Source: GCA-003244245 sp050700115
GTDB lineage: Bacteria > Actinomycetota > Actinomycetes > Mycobacteriales > Pseudonocardiaceae
Direction of reading: 5' to 3'
DNA length: 64,000 bases
Assembly (NCBI GenBank): GCA_050700115.1
Contig: JBOHGG010000024.1
Span: forward strand, 17,827 to 81,826
Below are positions 34,664-44,284 of this stretch, in pieces (the stretch's first letter is position 1; each line of letters opens with the position of its first letter). The notes under the pieces are model-generated. The model had not been told where the DNA came from and did not search any database. It saw only the letters and a list, made by a program, of their open reading frames with translations. Position numbers and translations under genes: made by a program.

Positions 34664-35157
34664 TCAGCGCGGAAGACGTAGGAGGCGTCCACGTCAAATA
34701 CCTTTACCACTGCCCTCGGCAACTGTGGTTGTTCGCCCGCGGCCTGCGTCCGGAGCGGCTCAGCTCGCTGGTGCAACTCGGCGAAGCCGTCCACGACACG
34801 ACCTACTCCCGGCACACCCCGGTTGACCTCGGCGCGGCCCGCATCGACTTCATCGACGGGCAGACCTGGGTGCACGAGGTGAAATCGTCATCCCGATCCA
34901 CCGAAGCGGACCAGGCCCAGGCCATCCACTACTGCCACCGACTCGCCGAGCTCGGCGTGCCGGTACGCGGCGGGATCCTGCACTACCCGTCGACTCGCCG
35001 CACCGTCACCCTGCCCTACGGTGCCGACGAGGCGAGCCGCGCCGAAGTGGACATCCATGCCGTGCTCCAGACCGTTGCCCTTGAGTCCGCGCCGCCCAAG
35101 CTGACCCGCTCCCGTTGCCGGGGCTGCAGCTACCTCGACTACTGCTGGATGGAGTGA
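34660..35157 (+). CDS. cas4: Cas4 exonuclease
   Basis: 165 residues from the GTG at 34660. RecB-type nuclease core with GVHVKYLYHCPRQLWLFARG (first Cys), IDFIDGQTWVHEVKSSSRST (Asp, Glu and Lys of motifs II/III) and the C-terminal iron-sulfur cluster Cys residues in SRCRGCSYLDYCWME. Cas4 trims prespacers and helps choose PAM-adjacent DNA together with Cas1-Cas2. The order cas4-cas1-cas2 is standard for type I-B. Confidence 0.92.
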   Translation: MISAEDVGGVHVKYLYHCPRQLWLFARGLRPERLSSLVQLGEAVHDTTYSRHTPVDLGAARIDFIDGQTWVHEVKSSSRSTEADQAQAIHYCHRLAELGVPVRGGILHYPSTRRTVTLPYGADEASRAEVDIHAVLQTVALESAPPKLTRSRCRGCSYLDYCWME

Positions 35158-36138
35158 ATGCCCGAAGCGTCCCGCACCTACTGGCTCACCACCGCCTGCC
35201 GGATCCGGCGCAAAGACCAGTCACTGGTGATCGAGCGCGACGGCCACCCCGACCGGCACATCCCCGTCACCGACGTGCGCGACATCATCGCGAGCGACAA
35301 CGTCGACGTGAACACGGCTGTAGTAGCGCTACTGAACCATCACAGCATTGATGTGCACCTGCTCAGCCACTACGGCGACTACGCCGGTTCGCTACTGGGC
35401 TGCCAGGCGAGCACGTCCGGTGAGACCGTCATCGCCCAAGTCCGCCTTGCCGCCGATCACGAACGACGCATGGCAATCGCCCGCCAACTGGTCACCTCCT
35501 GCGCCTTCAACATCCGTAGAGTCATGGACCGCACGCTGCTCGACCGGCCCTACCGGGTCCTCGAAGACAGTGCGGCAGCGGCAACCTGCCGGGAACAGCT
35601 CATGGGCGCCGAAGGCACCTTCCGCCGGTCGGCCTGGGAACTGATGGACACCAAGCTGCCCGACTGGCTGCAGTTACACGGCCGAAGCCGCCGACCGCCA
35701 CGCAACGCCGGCAACGCCTTCATCAGTTACGTCAACGGCATCGTCTACGCGCGTGTCCTCACCGCCCTCCGGCTCACACCCCTGCACACCGGCATCGGCT
35801 TCTTGCACAGCACCATGGAACGCCACCGCCACACCCTCGCGCTGGATCTGGCCGAGGTCTTCAAACCGCTGTTCACCGAGCGGCTTCTGCTGCGCCTGGC
35901 CTCCCGCCGGCAGCTCCACCCCCGGCACTTCGAAACCACGTCGAACCAGGCATCCCTCAGCGACGAAGGCCGGAGACTGATCGTGCACACCGTCCGAGAC
36001 GACCTCGCCACCACCGTCCAACACCGCCAGCTGCAGCGACCCGTCGCCTACGACGAACTGATCTACCTGGAAGCTCTCCGGCTCACCCGCACGTGCCTCG
36101 AAGACGTTCCCTACAAGGCGTTCCGGATCTGGTGGTGA
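35158..36138 (+). CDS. cas1: Cas1 integrase
   Basis: 326 residues from ATG 35158. The N-terminal beta domain begins RTYWLTTACRIRRKDQSLVI. The catalytic C-terminal domain has Glu in GTFRRSAWELMDTKLPDW (upstream helix), PLHTGIGFLHSTMERHRHTL with the catalytic His region, and LALDLAEVFKPLFTERLLLR with the catalytic Asp/Glu. All expected metal ligands appear present. It inserts spacers at the leader end of the array with Cas2. It directly follows the cas4 stop. Confidence 0.92.
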   Translation: MPEASRTYWLTTACRIRRKDQSLVIERDGHPDRHIPVTDVRDIIASDNVDVNTAVVALLNHHSIDVHLLSHYGDYAGSLLGCQASTSGETVIAQVRLAADHERRMAIARQLVTSCAFNIRRVMDRTLLDRPYRVLEDSAAAATCREQLMGAEGTFRRSAWELMDTKLPDWLQLHGRSRRPPRNAGNAFISYVNGIVYARVLTALRLTPLHTGIGFLHSTMERHRHTLALDLAEVFKPLFTERLLLRLASRRQLHPRHFETTSNQASLSDEGRRLIVHTVRDDLATTVQHRQLQRPVAYDELIYLEALRLTRTCLEDVPYKAFRIWW

Positions 36139-36142
36139 CCCC

Positions 36143-36406
36143 CTGTACGTCATCGTCGTGTACGACACAGCCGCAGAACGCAACCCTGGCGTGCTCAAGA
36201 CCTGCCGACAGTACCTTCACCACATCCAACGAAGCGTGTTCGAAGGCCACCTCAGTCCCGCCCAGATCAAACGGTTCCGCGTGACCATGGAGAACAAAAT
36301 CGACCCCGACTACGACCGTGTCCTCGTCTACACCTTCCCACCCGGGGCACAGCCAGAACGCCACAGCTGGGGCGCCCGAGACAGCCAGCCCGACAACATC
36401 CTGTAA
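36143..36406 (+). CDS. cas2: Cas2, probably with a non-standard CTG start
   Basis: 87 residues if read from CTG 36143: LYVIVVYDTAAERNPGVLKT. The first beta-strand YVIVVYD with its conserved Asp is needed for the ferredoxin fold, yet the first standard start, GTG at 36158, lies after that strand's core. No ATG, GTG or TTG precedes it in frame without a stop or the end of cas1. Downstream CRQYLHHIQRSVFEGHL and a C-terminal strand (YDRVLVYTFPP) are typical. The cas1 stop is 5 bases upstream, so re-initiation is plausible. Cas2 bridges two Cas1 dimers. Confidence 0.85.
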   Translation: MYVIVVYDTAAERNPGVLKTCRQYLHHIQRSVFEGHLSPAQIKRFRVTMENKIDPDYDRVLVYTFPPGAQPERHSWGARDSQPDNIL

Positions 36407-36527
36407 CCGGGCGACACACCATTGCTGCAGCAGACCGCCGCGTGTCCGTGCACAACCGGCGGATCGCTGCAAAAAGCGACGTCAACGACCTTGGCATCCT
36501 GTACCTGAGCTGCAGCTTTACCATGGG
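36407..36527 (+). promoter_or_regulatory. CRISPR leader
   Basis: 121 bases between cas2 and the first repeat, without coding features. The first repeats are perfect while those at the far end are degenerate, so this side is the leader where new spacers enter. It should also carry the array promoter; no clear -10 hexamer was identified by eye. Confidence 0.65.
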
Positions 36528-37965
36528 GTCCTCATCGCCCCTACGAGGGATCGCAACTTTGCCGCCGCGCAGTAGATAGATGCCGATCGGCCCCGTCCTC
36601 ATCGCCCCTACGAGGGATCGCAACATGCGGATCGTGCGTTGCCGCTTTTGGAGCGTCAGGGTCCTCATCGCCCCTACGAGGGATCGCAACCGCACCAGTA
36701 CGAGACGGTGCCCCGCTTGCAGTACGAGTCCTCATCGCCCCTACGAGGGATCGCAACATGAAGAACGCGGGCGCCCGGCGCTCGTGGACGTCGTCCTCAT
36801 CGCCCCTACGAGGGATCGCAACTGAGCACGTGCGGTGGTTGTGCTGCCGCGTGGTCCAGTCCTCATCGCCCCTACGAGGGATCGCAACCTACCGGGCCTA
36901 TGAGGTGTATCCGCGGGATCACCGTCCTCATCGCCCCTACGAGGGATCGCAACATGGCTTTCGAGCTGGACGTGGCCTTGTGGCCGCACGTGTCCTCATC
37001 GCCCCTACGAGGGATCGCAACACGGTGATAGCAAGGCCAAGGTGAAGGCGATCAAGTCCTCATCGCCCCTACGAGGGATCGCAACATGCTGGTCTCGACA
37101 GCGGAGATCACCGGGTCACCTCCGGTCCTCATCGCCCCTACGAGGGATCGCAACCAGATGAACCGTCTCGCCGCTGAGCGCATGGCGAAAGTCCTCATCG
37201 CCCCTACGAGGGATCGCAACACGGTGAACGAGACCCGATACCCGTCGGTGCGGACCAGTCCTCATCGCCCCTACGAGGGATCGCAACGGTGGGCTGCCGT
37301 GACGTGGCCCGATCACGTCGACGTCCTCATCGCCCCTACGAGGGATCGCAACGCCGAGTGCTCCCGTACCCGCTCCGGTCTGATCTTCCACGTCCTCATC
37401 GCCCCTACGAGGGATCGCAACACGATCGTGAGGACGCCGGGTGAGTCGCGCACGACCCACGGTCCTCATCGCCCCTACGAGGGATCGCAACATCACGAGT
37501 TCGTGGCGGGGGGGGTTGTTGGTGCACAACTGGTCCTCATCGCCCCTACGAGGGATCGCAACCTGCGGATCGCCCAGGGCACCAGCCGCACGATCCGGGT
37601 CCTCATCGCCCCTACGAGGGATCGCAACGAAGTGGACAGCTCCGGCACGCTGGTTCTAGGGCCGGTCCTCATCATCGCCCCTACGAGGGATCGCAACCCG
37701 ACAGGACCATGATCCCGTACACGTCCACGGCCACGTCCTCATCGCCCCTACGAGGGATCGCAACACGGTGAGCACGACACCGCCAGGCGCCACGAGCTCG
37801 GTCCTCATCGCCCCTACGAGGGATCGCAACCTGACATCGCCACGACCGGGGCGGCCAGCAGCTGCCGTCCTCATCGACCCTACGAGGGATCGCAACGAAA
37901 GAAGTAGCCCATGACCGCACCCGGACCCGGGTCCTCATCGCGTCGCCCCTGCGAGGGATCGCAAT
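36528..37965 (+). CRISPR. Type I-B CRISPR array, 22 repeats and 21 spacers
   Basis: 30-base repeats begin GTCCTCATCGCCCCTACGAG and end GGATCGCAAC. Spacers are 34-41 bases, mostly 35-37. Repeats 1-17, 19 and 20 are identical by eye. Repeat 18 (37665-37697) has an extra ATC (33 bases), repeat 21 (37867-37896) a C-to-A change, and repeat 22 (37931-37965) five inserted bases plus two changes. Decay at the right end fits a leader on the left beside cas2. The inner CCTC and GAGG segments can form a small stem for Cas6. All spacers are different by eye. Confidence 0.98.
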
Positions 37966-37981
37966 GCTTGGACACCTTCGC

Positions 37982-38218
37982 ATGGCCATGCCCAGAAACG
38001 CCCGGGGGGATGAACAGGAGCTGACCCGCCGCGCGGGCACCGGGGACGTTCGATGGGACGTTCTGACCGCCGGGCCGAGGCGATGGTCGGGCTTATCCCG
38101 TCTGGAACGCGCGGAACGGTCACGAGCTCTGGCTGCCGCTGTCCGGGACGGACGGGACGAGGATTGCGTCAGGGCTGTCCTGATGGCTATCGACCCCGCG
38201 CAGAGCCCGCTGTTCTGA
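37982..38218 (+). CDS. Small hypothetical ORF after the array
   Basis: 78 residues (MAMPRNARGDEQELTRRAGT at the start, AVLMAIDPAQSPLF at the end). The C-terminal half looks like an amphipathic helix pair (LERAERSRALAAAVRDGRDE). There is no clear ribosome binding site, and the last 99 bases overlap the 3' end of a better-supported gene on the other strand. It may be real but the evidence is weak. Confidence 0.3.
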   Translation: MAMPRNARGDEQELTRRAGTGDVRWDVLTAGPRRWSGLSRLERAERSRALAAAVRDGRDEDCVRAVLMAIDPAQSPLF

Positions 38219-38734
38219 TGACGCCGTCCCCGCTGGCACCGGCGACGGTTGCTGCTGGGCAGGGCGCTGCCGGTCGGCTGGGGCCGCGTTGCCGGACAGT
38301 GTGCTGCTGTTGCCCGGTGTTGCGTCGGTATCCGACTCTTCGGCCGTGCGCCCGGCGGACAGCAGCCGCCGTGCCTCTTTCTGGGACATCTCCAGCAGCT
38401 CGGCGATCTGCTCGACCGTGCGGCCCGCCGTGTTGAGCTGCCACACCGCCACCGCTTGCTGTGCTCGGATCTGCTCGACCTTCACTCGCGCCGCCTCGCG
38501 GGCCTGCTCGATCTGTTGCTCCAGGATGGTGACCTTCTCGTCTCGGTCCCGCTCGACGGTGCTGATCGACACGTCGGCGTCCACGTAGGCCTTCAGCGCC
38601 GTCTCGATCCGCCGCTCAGCCTCCCGCTGCGCCTCCAACTGGGCGGCGTTGCGCCTGCGTAGCCGCTCCAGCCGTGCCGCCGCCTCGGTGGGCCGCCGCG
38701 CTCGGCGGCGTTTGGTGGTGTCGCCCTCGGCCAT
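38120..38734 (-). CDS. Coiled-coil/helix-turn-helix protein upstream of the relaxase
   Basis: 204 residues from the ATG at 38734, preceded by GGGAGG at 4 bases. A basic N-terminus (KRRRARRPTEAAARLERLRR) leads into a long charged coiled coil (TVERDRDEKVTILEQQIEQA). A helix-turn-helix-like segment follows (GRTVEQIAELLEMSQKEARR), then a disordered Ser/Pro tail. It is divergent from the relaxase gene, with 167 bases between. Proteins of this type often precede MobF relaxase genes in actinobacterial elements and may act as relaxosome accessory or regulator; this role is inferred from position. Confidence 0.65.
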   Translation of the reverse strand: MAEGDTTKRRRARRPTEAAARLERLRRRNAAQLEAQREAERRIETALKAYVDADVSISTVERDRDEKVTILEQQIEQAREAARVKVEQIRAQQAVAVWQLNTAGRTVEQIAELLEMSQKEARRLLSAGRTAEESDTDATPGNSSTLSGNAAPADRQRPAQQQPSPVPAGTASSEQRALRGVDSHQDSPDAILVPSVPDSGSQSS

Positions 38735-38901
38735 CACGCCTCCCATTCCTGACGGTTGCCAGCCGCTGCCACGACCCTAACCCCCGGGTGGGCTACTGAT
38801 CAGTGCGCCCCGCTATTCCGGCCGTCTGCCAGCACTTGACTCGCTTCCCAACTCACAGCACCTCTGGCAGATCCTCTGAATCCGGTACACTCGATCTTGT
38901 G

Positions 38902-41900
38902 ATGGCGTTGCGGCGGCTGTCGCCGGGCGGGTATGAGTACCTGACCGGCTCGGTCGCGTGCGCAGATCGCGACCTCGAAGCGGGCGAGTCATTAAGCGAC
39001 TACTACCTCGCCCACGGCTACCCCCCAGGTGAATGGTTCGGTGCTGGTGCGGCTGTGCTCGGCGTGTCCGGTGAGGTCTCCGCCGCGCAGATGAACGCGC
39101 TGTTCGGCGAGGGCCGACACCCCGACGCTGACCGCATCGAAGCCGCGATGATCGCCGCCGGAGCCAGCCCCGACGAGGCGCTGCGCGCGACCAAACTCGG
39201 TCGTCGGTTCCCCCAGTACAGCGGTGCCGACGAGCTGCGCAGCCTGGTCGGCGAGGCCTACAAGCAGCACAACCGTGACCGCGGCCGGCCCGCGGGCGCA
39301 TCCTTGGACGACGAGGTCCGCGGCATGGTCCGGCGGCGGGTGCAGACCGAGGAGTTCGCTGCCGCGCACGAGGGCCGCCTGCCCACCGGCGACAACGAGT
39401 TGACCCGCTGGCTGGCCGATCAGAAGCGGCAGCTGAAGTCCGCGGTCGCCGGCTATGAGGTGGTGTTCGCCCCACCCAAGAGCGTGTCGGTGGTGTGGGC
39501 GCTGGCTGACCACGGCACCCGCGAGTTGATCGTGGGTCTGCACCGTCAGGCGGTCAAGGACACCCTCAGCTACCTAGAGAACAACGCTGCGTTCACCCGC
39601 CAGGGCAACTGGGGCGAGGCCCAGGTTGACATCCAGGGCATCACCGCGGCTATTTTCGAGCACTGGGACAGTCGGACCGGGGACCCGCATCTGCACACCC
39701 ACGTGCCGATCTCTGCGAAGGTCAAGCGCGCCAGCGACGGCAAGTGGACCACGCTTGATACCCGCACCATCCACGCCTCCGCGGTGGTGATGTCGGAGTT
39801 CTACAACTCGCGGCTGCGGGACCTGTTCCGCGACCACGGTGCCGACTGGGCGGAGCGGCCCGCCGAGGGCGTGGACCTCAAGCGTCCGGTGTGGGAGCTG
39901 GACGGAGTGTCCGACGGGCTGCTGGTCGGTTTCTCCCAGCGGGCCGGACAGGTCGAGACCGACCGCGCTCAGCGCATCGTCGCCTTCCGCACCGAGCACG
40001 GTCGCGAGCCGTCCCCCAAGGAGCTCCTCGAGATAGGCCGCCGCGCCCAGTACGCCACCCGCGACGCCAAGCAAGCACCCCGCACCCTGGCCACCCATCT
40101 CCAGCGGTGGCGCGCCTTCGCCGGCGGCCTGGTCGGCGCTGAGCAACTGGACACCCTGGGGGCGCGCGTCTTCGGTGGTGCCGGTGAACCGCTGTCCGCC
40201 GTCGATATCGACGCGCTGGCCGAGCAGACCCGGTTCGTGGTCTGCGAGCACTACAGCCACTGGACCAGATGGCATGTCGAGGCCGAGGCGCACCGCCAGA
40301 CCGCGCACCTACGAGTGGCCACCGACGCCCGCGAAGCTGTGGTGGGCTCGATCGCCGACACGGTGATCAACGCGCCGGACACCGTCGCGCTGCGGGCCCC
40401 CACGATGGTCGCCGAGCCCGGCGTGCTGCGCCGACGCGACGGTGCGAGCGTGTTCGTCGAGCACAACAGCCAGCGCTACACCACCGAGCAAACCTTGCGG
40501 GAAGAGGCGGCTCTTCTCGCGTGGGCCCGCCGCAACGGCGGCCATCGGCTGACCACCGAGACCATCGAGCAGGCCCTGCGCGGGGTGTCGCTCAACGCCG
40601 GGCAGCGGCGCATGGTCGCCGAGTTCGCCCGCTCCGGCCGTCGCGTGCAGCTCGCGTTGGCACCGGCCGGAGCGGGCAAGACCACCGCTATGAAGGCGTT
40701 CGCGCAGGCGTGGCGGTCCGCCGGCGGCCGGGTGTACGCGTTCGGGCCTTCCGCGCGCGCCGCCCAGGAACTCGGCGCGTCCATCGACGCCACCCCGCAC
40801 ACGCTGCACCAGGTCAACACTGCCCTCAAGTTCGGTGTCGCGGAGCACCAGTTCGACTTCCGTGCCGGGGACGTGCTGGTCATCGATGAGGCCGCCATGT
40901 CGGGCACCCACACCCTGCACACCGTCGTCGGCTACGCGCTGCGCTGCGGCGCAGACGTGCGGCTCATCGGTGACGACAAGCAGCTCGGCGCGGTCGAGGC
41001 GGGCGGTGCGATCCGGCTGATCGCCCACGACGTCGGTGCCGTCCGGTTCCGGGAGGTTGTGCGGTTCACCGACCTCGACCAGGCCGGGGCGTCATTGCAG
41101 ATTCGCGACGGCAACCCTGCCGGCCTGGCGTACTACCTGGACAAGCAGTGGGTGGCCAGCGGATCGCGGGAAACCATGCGCGACGCCGCCCAGCGCGCCT
41201 GGCGGGCCGACCTGGACGCCGGCCGGCAAACCCTGCTGATCGTGCCCACCAACGACGATGTCGTGGCCCTGAACCTGCAGGCCCACGCCCAGCGACTACA
41301 GCGCGGCGACATCGACGCCGGGCGCGCGGTGACCCTGCACGACGGTACCGCCGCCTCGGTCGGGGACTGGATCGTCACCCGCCACAACAACCGCCAGCTC
41401 GCGGTGTTCACCGGGGCGGATTTCGTCAAGAACGGCGACACCTGGCACGTGGTATCGATCGAGGCGGACGGTGGTCTGCAGGTGCGCCATCGATCACACC
41501 GTGGCACCGCGATCCTGCCACCGGAGTACGTGCGAGCCCATATCGAGCTGGCGTATGCCACCACCGTCAACCGCGTGCAGGGCATGACCAGCGACCACAC
41601 CGCGCACACCGTGGTGCCCAAGAACATGACCCGCGAACAGTTCTACCCCGCCACCACCCGCGCCCGCGGCGAGAACCGGATGTACGTCGAGACCACCCAC
41701 CATGTCGCCGATGACCACCGCGAGACCCCACCCGAGCAGACCACCGAGGCCGTGCTGTGTGGTGTGCTGGCCCACACCGGTGCCGAGTCCGCCGCCACCG
41801 AGGAGCTGCGCACCGCACTTGGCACCGAGGAGTCCCTGGCTACCCTGGTCGCCCGGCACGACTACGCCGCCCGCCTCGGTGACGAGGACCGCTACCTCGA

Positions 41901-42948
41901 CACGCTCGCCCGGCACGCCCCCGACGTGCTCGACCAGCCCGCCGAGCCCGCCCTGGTGCAGACCCTGCGCAATGCCTCTGACCTGGGCTGGCAGGCCGAC
42001 CAGCTGGTCAGCCCCGCGGTCGCGCAGGGAAATCTCGTCGATGCCGAGGACCCGGCCGCGGTGCTGCAGTGGCGCATCGAACAGCACCTCGAAGCCCACC
42101 AGCCACCCGCCCACGTGGCCGAGCCAGGCCTGGCTGACATCACCCGGTGGCGCTCGATCATCGAGCAGACCGCGCCGGCCGTTGCGGTCGAGGACCAGCA
42201 ATGGGATCGCGTGTGGCGCCACGCCGCCGCCGGTGTCGACGAAGGTTTGGACGTCGACACGGCCATGCGCCGTGCCGTCGAGCACCTGGCCGCCAAGGCT
42301 GCGCAGGACCCGATGGACGACTACCGCTACATCACGCACGCGCTGGTCGCCGAGCTGGATGCCCAACGCCAGACCGCTGGTGGCGCGGGACCTGCGCTGC
42401 CGTGGCTGGCCCGACCCGACTACACCACCCTGCGCGACAACCCGGAACTGACGCAGTACCTGACCGAGATGAACGCCGCGATCGCCAGCCGGGTGAGCGA
42501 ACTCCGCGAACAGGTCGCCCACGAGCAGCCAGCCTGGACCGCCGGACTCGGCCCACGCCCCCACCAGCCCACCGCGGCCGCCCGCTGGGACGAGCTCGCG
42601 GGCCTGGCCGCCGCGTACCGGCAGACCTACAACATCACCACCAGTGACCCAGCTGTACCGCTGGGACCCCAACCCGACACCACCGGCCTCAAGGTGCGCG
42701 CCTGGAAATCCATCACCGACCAGTGGAGACCACCTGTGACGACACCCGATTCAGACACCCTGCGCCGGAGCAACCAACAACGCATCGAAGCCCTACGAGA
42801 CCAGGTGACCGCCCGCCGCGAGGACTACCGCGAAGACACCACCGACGAGCGCGCGCATGACCACGCGGAGGCCGAAGAAGACTACCGCCGCGACGATGAC
42901 GAACAACTCGACCAGGACACCGACTTCCACACCGGCCTCGGCTACTGA
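38902..42948 (+). CDS. traA: MobF-family conjugative relaxase with RecD-like helicase
   Basis: 1,348 residues from ATG 38902. The TrwC-type relaxase domain has a Tyr-bearing N-terminus (LSPGGYEYLTGSVA) and the metal-binding His triad in DPHLHTHVP near residue 263. The helicase part has Walker A APAGAGKTTAMKAF (near 590), Walker B VLVIDEAAMSG (near 660) and the late motif TTVNRVQGMTSDHTAHTVVP. An acidic tail (NQQRIEALRDQ to HDHAEAEEDYRRDDDEQLDQ) ends the protein. It nicks oriT, stays on the strand and unwinds it for export. The oriT was not located; it is probably in 38735-38901. The Tyr pair next to the start supports this start and not 38803. Confidence 0.92.
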   Translation: MALRRLSPGGYEYLTGSVACADRDLEAGESLSDYYLAHGYPPGEWFGAGAAVLGVSGEVSAAQMNALFGEGRHPDADRIEAAMIAAGASPDEALRATKLGRRFPQYSGADELRSLVGEAYKQHNRDRGRPAGASLDDEVRGMVRRRVQTEEFAAAHEGRLPTGDNELTRWLADQKRQLKSAVAGYEVVFAPPKSVSVVWALADHGTRELIVGLHRQAVKDTLSYLENNAAFTRQGNWGEAQVDIQGITAAIFEHWDSRTGDPHLHTHVPISAKVKRASDGKWTTLDTRTIHASAVVMSEFYNSRLRDLFRDHGADWAERPAEGVDLKRPVWELDGVSDGLLVGFSQRAGQVETDRAQRIVAFRTEHGREPSPKELLEIGRRAQYATRDAKQAPRTLATHLQRWRAFAGGLVGAEQLDTLGARVFGGAGEPLSAVDIDALAEQTRFVVCEHYSHWTRWHVEAEAHRQTAHLRVATDAREAVVGSIADTVINAPDTVALRAPTMVAEPGVLRRRDGASVFVEHNSQRYTTEQTLREEAALLAWARRNGGHRLTTETIEQALRGVSLNAGQRRMVAEFARSGRRVQLALAPAGAGKTTAMKAFAQAWRSAGGRVYAFGPSARAAQELGASIDATPHTLHQVNTALKFGVAEHQFDFRAGDVLVIDEAAMSGTHTLHTVVGYALRCGADVRLIGDDKQLGAVEAGGAIRLIAHDVGAVRFREVVRFTDLDQAGASLQIRDGNPAGLAYYLDKQWVASGSRETMRDAAQRAWRADLDAGRQTLLIVPTNDDVVALNLQAHAQRLQRGDIDAGRAVTLHDGTAASVGDWIVTRHNNRQLAVFTGADFVKNGDTWHVVSIEADGGLQVRHRSHRGTAILPPEYVRAHIELAYATTVNRVQGMTSDHTAHTVVPKNMTREQFYPATTRARGENRMYVETTHHVADDHRETPPEQTTEAVLCGVLAHTGAESAATEELRTALGTEESLATLVARHDYAARLGDEDRYLDTLARHAPDVLDQPAEPALVQTLRNASDLGWQADQLVSPAVAQGNLVDAEDPAAVLQWRIEQHLEAHQPPAHVAEPGLADITRWRSIIEQTAPAVAVEDQQWDRVWRHAAAGVDEGLDVDTAMRRAVEHLAAKAAQDPMDDYRYITHALVAELDAQRQTAGGAGPALPWLARPDYTTLRDNPELTQYLTEMNAAIASRVSELREQVAHEQPAWTAGLGPRPHQPTAAARWDELAGLAAAYRQTYNITTSDPAVPLGPQPDTTGLKVRAWKSITDQWRPPVTTPDSDTLRRSNQQRIEALRDQVTARREDYREDTTDERAHDHAEAEEDYRRDDDEQLDQDTDFHTGLGY

Positions 42949-42982
42949 CCACTCCATCGACATCGCCGGCGCCGAGCAGTGC

Positions 42983-44281
42983 TCATCCGGGCGTTTGAGG
43001 CCCTGGGTGGCGACGTCCGCGCTTTACTCGCCCCGCCTGCGTCGCCGAGTCCGAGATGTCGGACGCTCCGGCGATGACCGCCGCCTTCGACTCCATCGAG
43101 CTCAGCGATACCGCTCCGCCCGACGCGTAGGCGTCCCTCGCCAGGAGAAGCTCGATCCGCTGGCCGCCGGGGTCGATGGTGAACCGCCATGCGTCGGCGG
43201 CTGGCTTACCCATGTTCAGCCAGCATCCGTGGGCGGTCCGCACCTCGTCCCAGAGCTTGCGTTCTCCGCTCTGCCGCACCTCATAGGGCGCCTCGGTGGT
43301 GACGTGCAGGGTGGCCCAGGAGCGGCTCCACTGATCCACCAGGTACAGCGTGCCGGCCACAGAGCTGTCAGGGCTGTAGAAGCTCTCGCACTTGGGCACG
43401 CGGAGCCCGATGGCGGTGGCCGCGTTGGCGTCACCGACCACATGCCACGGGTGCAGGTCGGTAGTGGACGCGGTCGCCGTGTCGTCACGTCGCACGATCC
43501 GGCTCGTGGTGTAGCGGGGGATGCGCTGGGCGCGCAGCCACATGAACGACGCCGGACCGACGATCCCCCCCGTCGCAATGGCGTCGAGGTGCACGGTGAG
43601 GGCCAGCAGGCCGCCGGGGTAGTAGGGGGTGCCCCACGGGGTGAGCACGAGACCCCCGGGACGGGTCTGCGCCACCCACGCATGCGGCACCTCAACGGTC
43701 GCCACGGTGGAGATCACCCGGTCGTAGGGCGTCTGTGGCAGGTAGCCCTCCGCGCCGTCTGCGGTCACCACGGTCACGGCACCGAACCCCGCGTCGGCCA
43801 AGGCTCGGCGGGCGTGCGCGGCCACAGCCGGGTCCACCTCCACACTCACGACGTTCTCAGCGCCGAGCCGGTGTGCCAATAGGGCCGCGTTGTACCCGGT
43901 GCCGGTGCCGATCTCCAGCACCCGCATCCCTGGCTCGACCTCCAGCGCTGCCAGCATCTGCGCCACCACGGCTGGCATCGATGCCGAAGAGGTGACCTCG
44001 AACCCGCACCCTGCCTCGCCGATCGGGTGACCGTCGTCCACCTGGGTGTTCACTGGGGTGTTGGCGTAGGCTCGCTCCAGCCAGCCCTGCGGGTCATCGC
44101 AGCGGCGCAACGGCACTAGGTCGCAGTTGCTGGCCGCGTCGCGGTCGTGGTGCCACACCAGCTCCGGGATGAACTGATGGCGGGGCACCTCGGTGAATGC
44201 GGCCCGCCACCGCTCGTCCAGCTCACCCCGCCGGGCCAGGCCCGCCACCATGCACTGACGCAGCGCGTCGGAGTCGGCCAC
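42983..44281 (-). CDS. Stand-alone PIMT-like O-methyltransferase coupled to a short peptide gene
   Basis: 432 residues from the GTG at 44281. SAM-binding motif MRVLEIGTGTGYNAALLAHR at about 138-157, then VSVEVDPAVAAHARRAL and DGAEGYLPQTPYDRVISTVA, as in protein-L-isoaspartate methyltransferases. The C-terminal 200 residues (HPWHVVGDANAATAIGLRVP onward) resemble the extended region of RiPP-linked PIMTs, including the graspetide enzyme at 2101. Only 3 bases separate it from the peptide ORF at 44285, which indicates translational coupling. No ATP-grasp ligase or lanthipeptide synthetase is nearby. The likely role is Asp methylation and aspartimide formation on that peptide. Housekeeping protein repair is less likely given the extended length and context. 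Confidence 0.8.
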   Translation of the reverse strand: MADSDALRQCMVAGLARRGELDERWRAAFTEVPRHQFIPELVWHHDRDAASNCDLVPLRRCDDPQGWLERAYANTPVNTQVDDGHPIGEAGCGFEVTSSASMPAVVAQMLAALEVEPGMRVLEIGTGTGYNAALLAHRLGAENVVSVEVDPAVAAHARRALADAGFGAVTVVTADGAEGYLPQTPYDRVISTVATVEVPHAWVAQTRPGGLVLTPWGTPYYPGGLLALTVHLDAIATGGIVGPASFMWLRAQRIPRYTTSRIVRRDDTATASTTDLHPWHVVGDANAATAIGLRVPKCESFYSPDSSVAGTLYLVDQWSRSWATLHVTTEAPYEVRQSGERKLWDEVRTAHGCWLNMGKPAADAWRFTIDPGGQRIELLLARDAYASGGAVSLSSMESKAAVIAGASDISDSATQAGRVKRGRRHPGPQTPG

Positions 44282-44284
44282 TAC

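Noticed and set aside
36580..37712. Several open frames of 60-208 codons across the CRISPR array on both strands
   Set aside because: They are periodic translations of the 30-base repeat with unique spacers and have no independent support.
15261..38000. CRISPR-associated transposon (CAST) combining the Tn7-like element with the type I-B locus
   Set aside because: The cas locus has its own Cas3, Cas4, Cas1 and Cas2, is 8 kb outside the precisely mapped transposon ends, and no Cas gene or array lies within the element. TniQ sits in the normal transposon operon.
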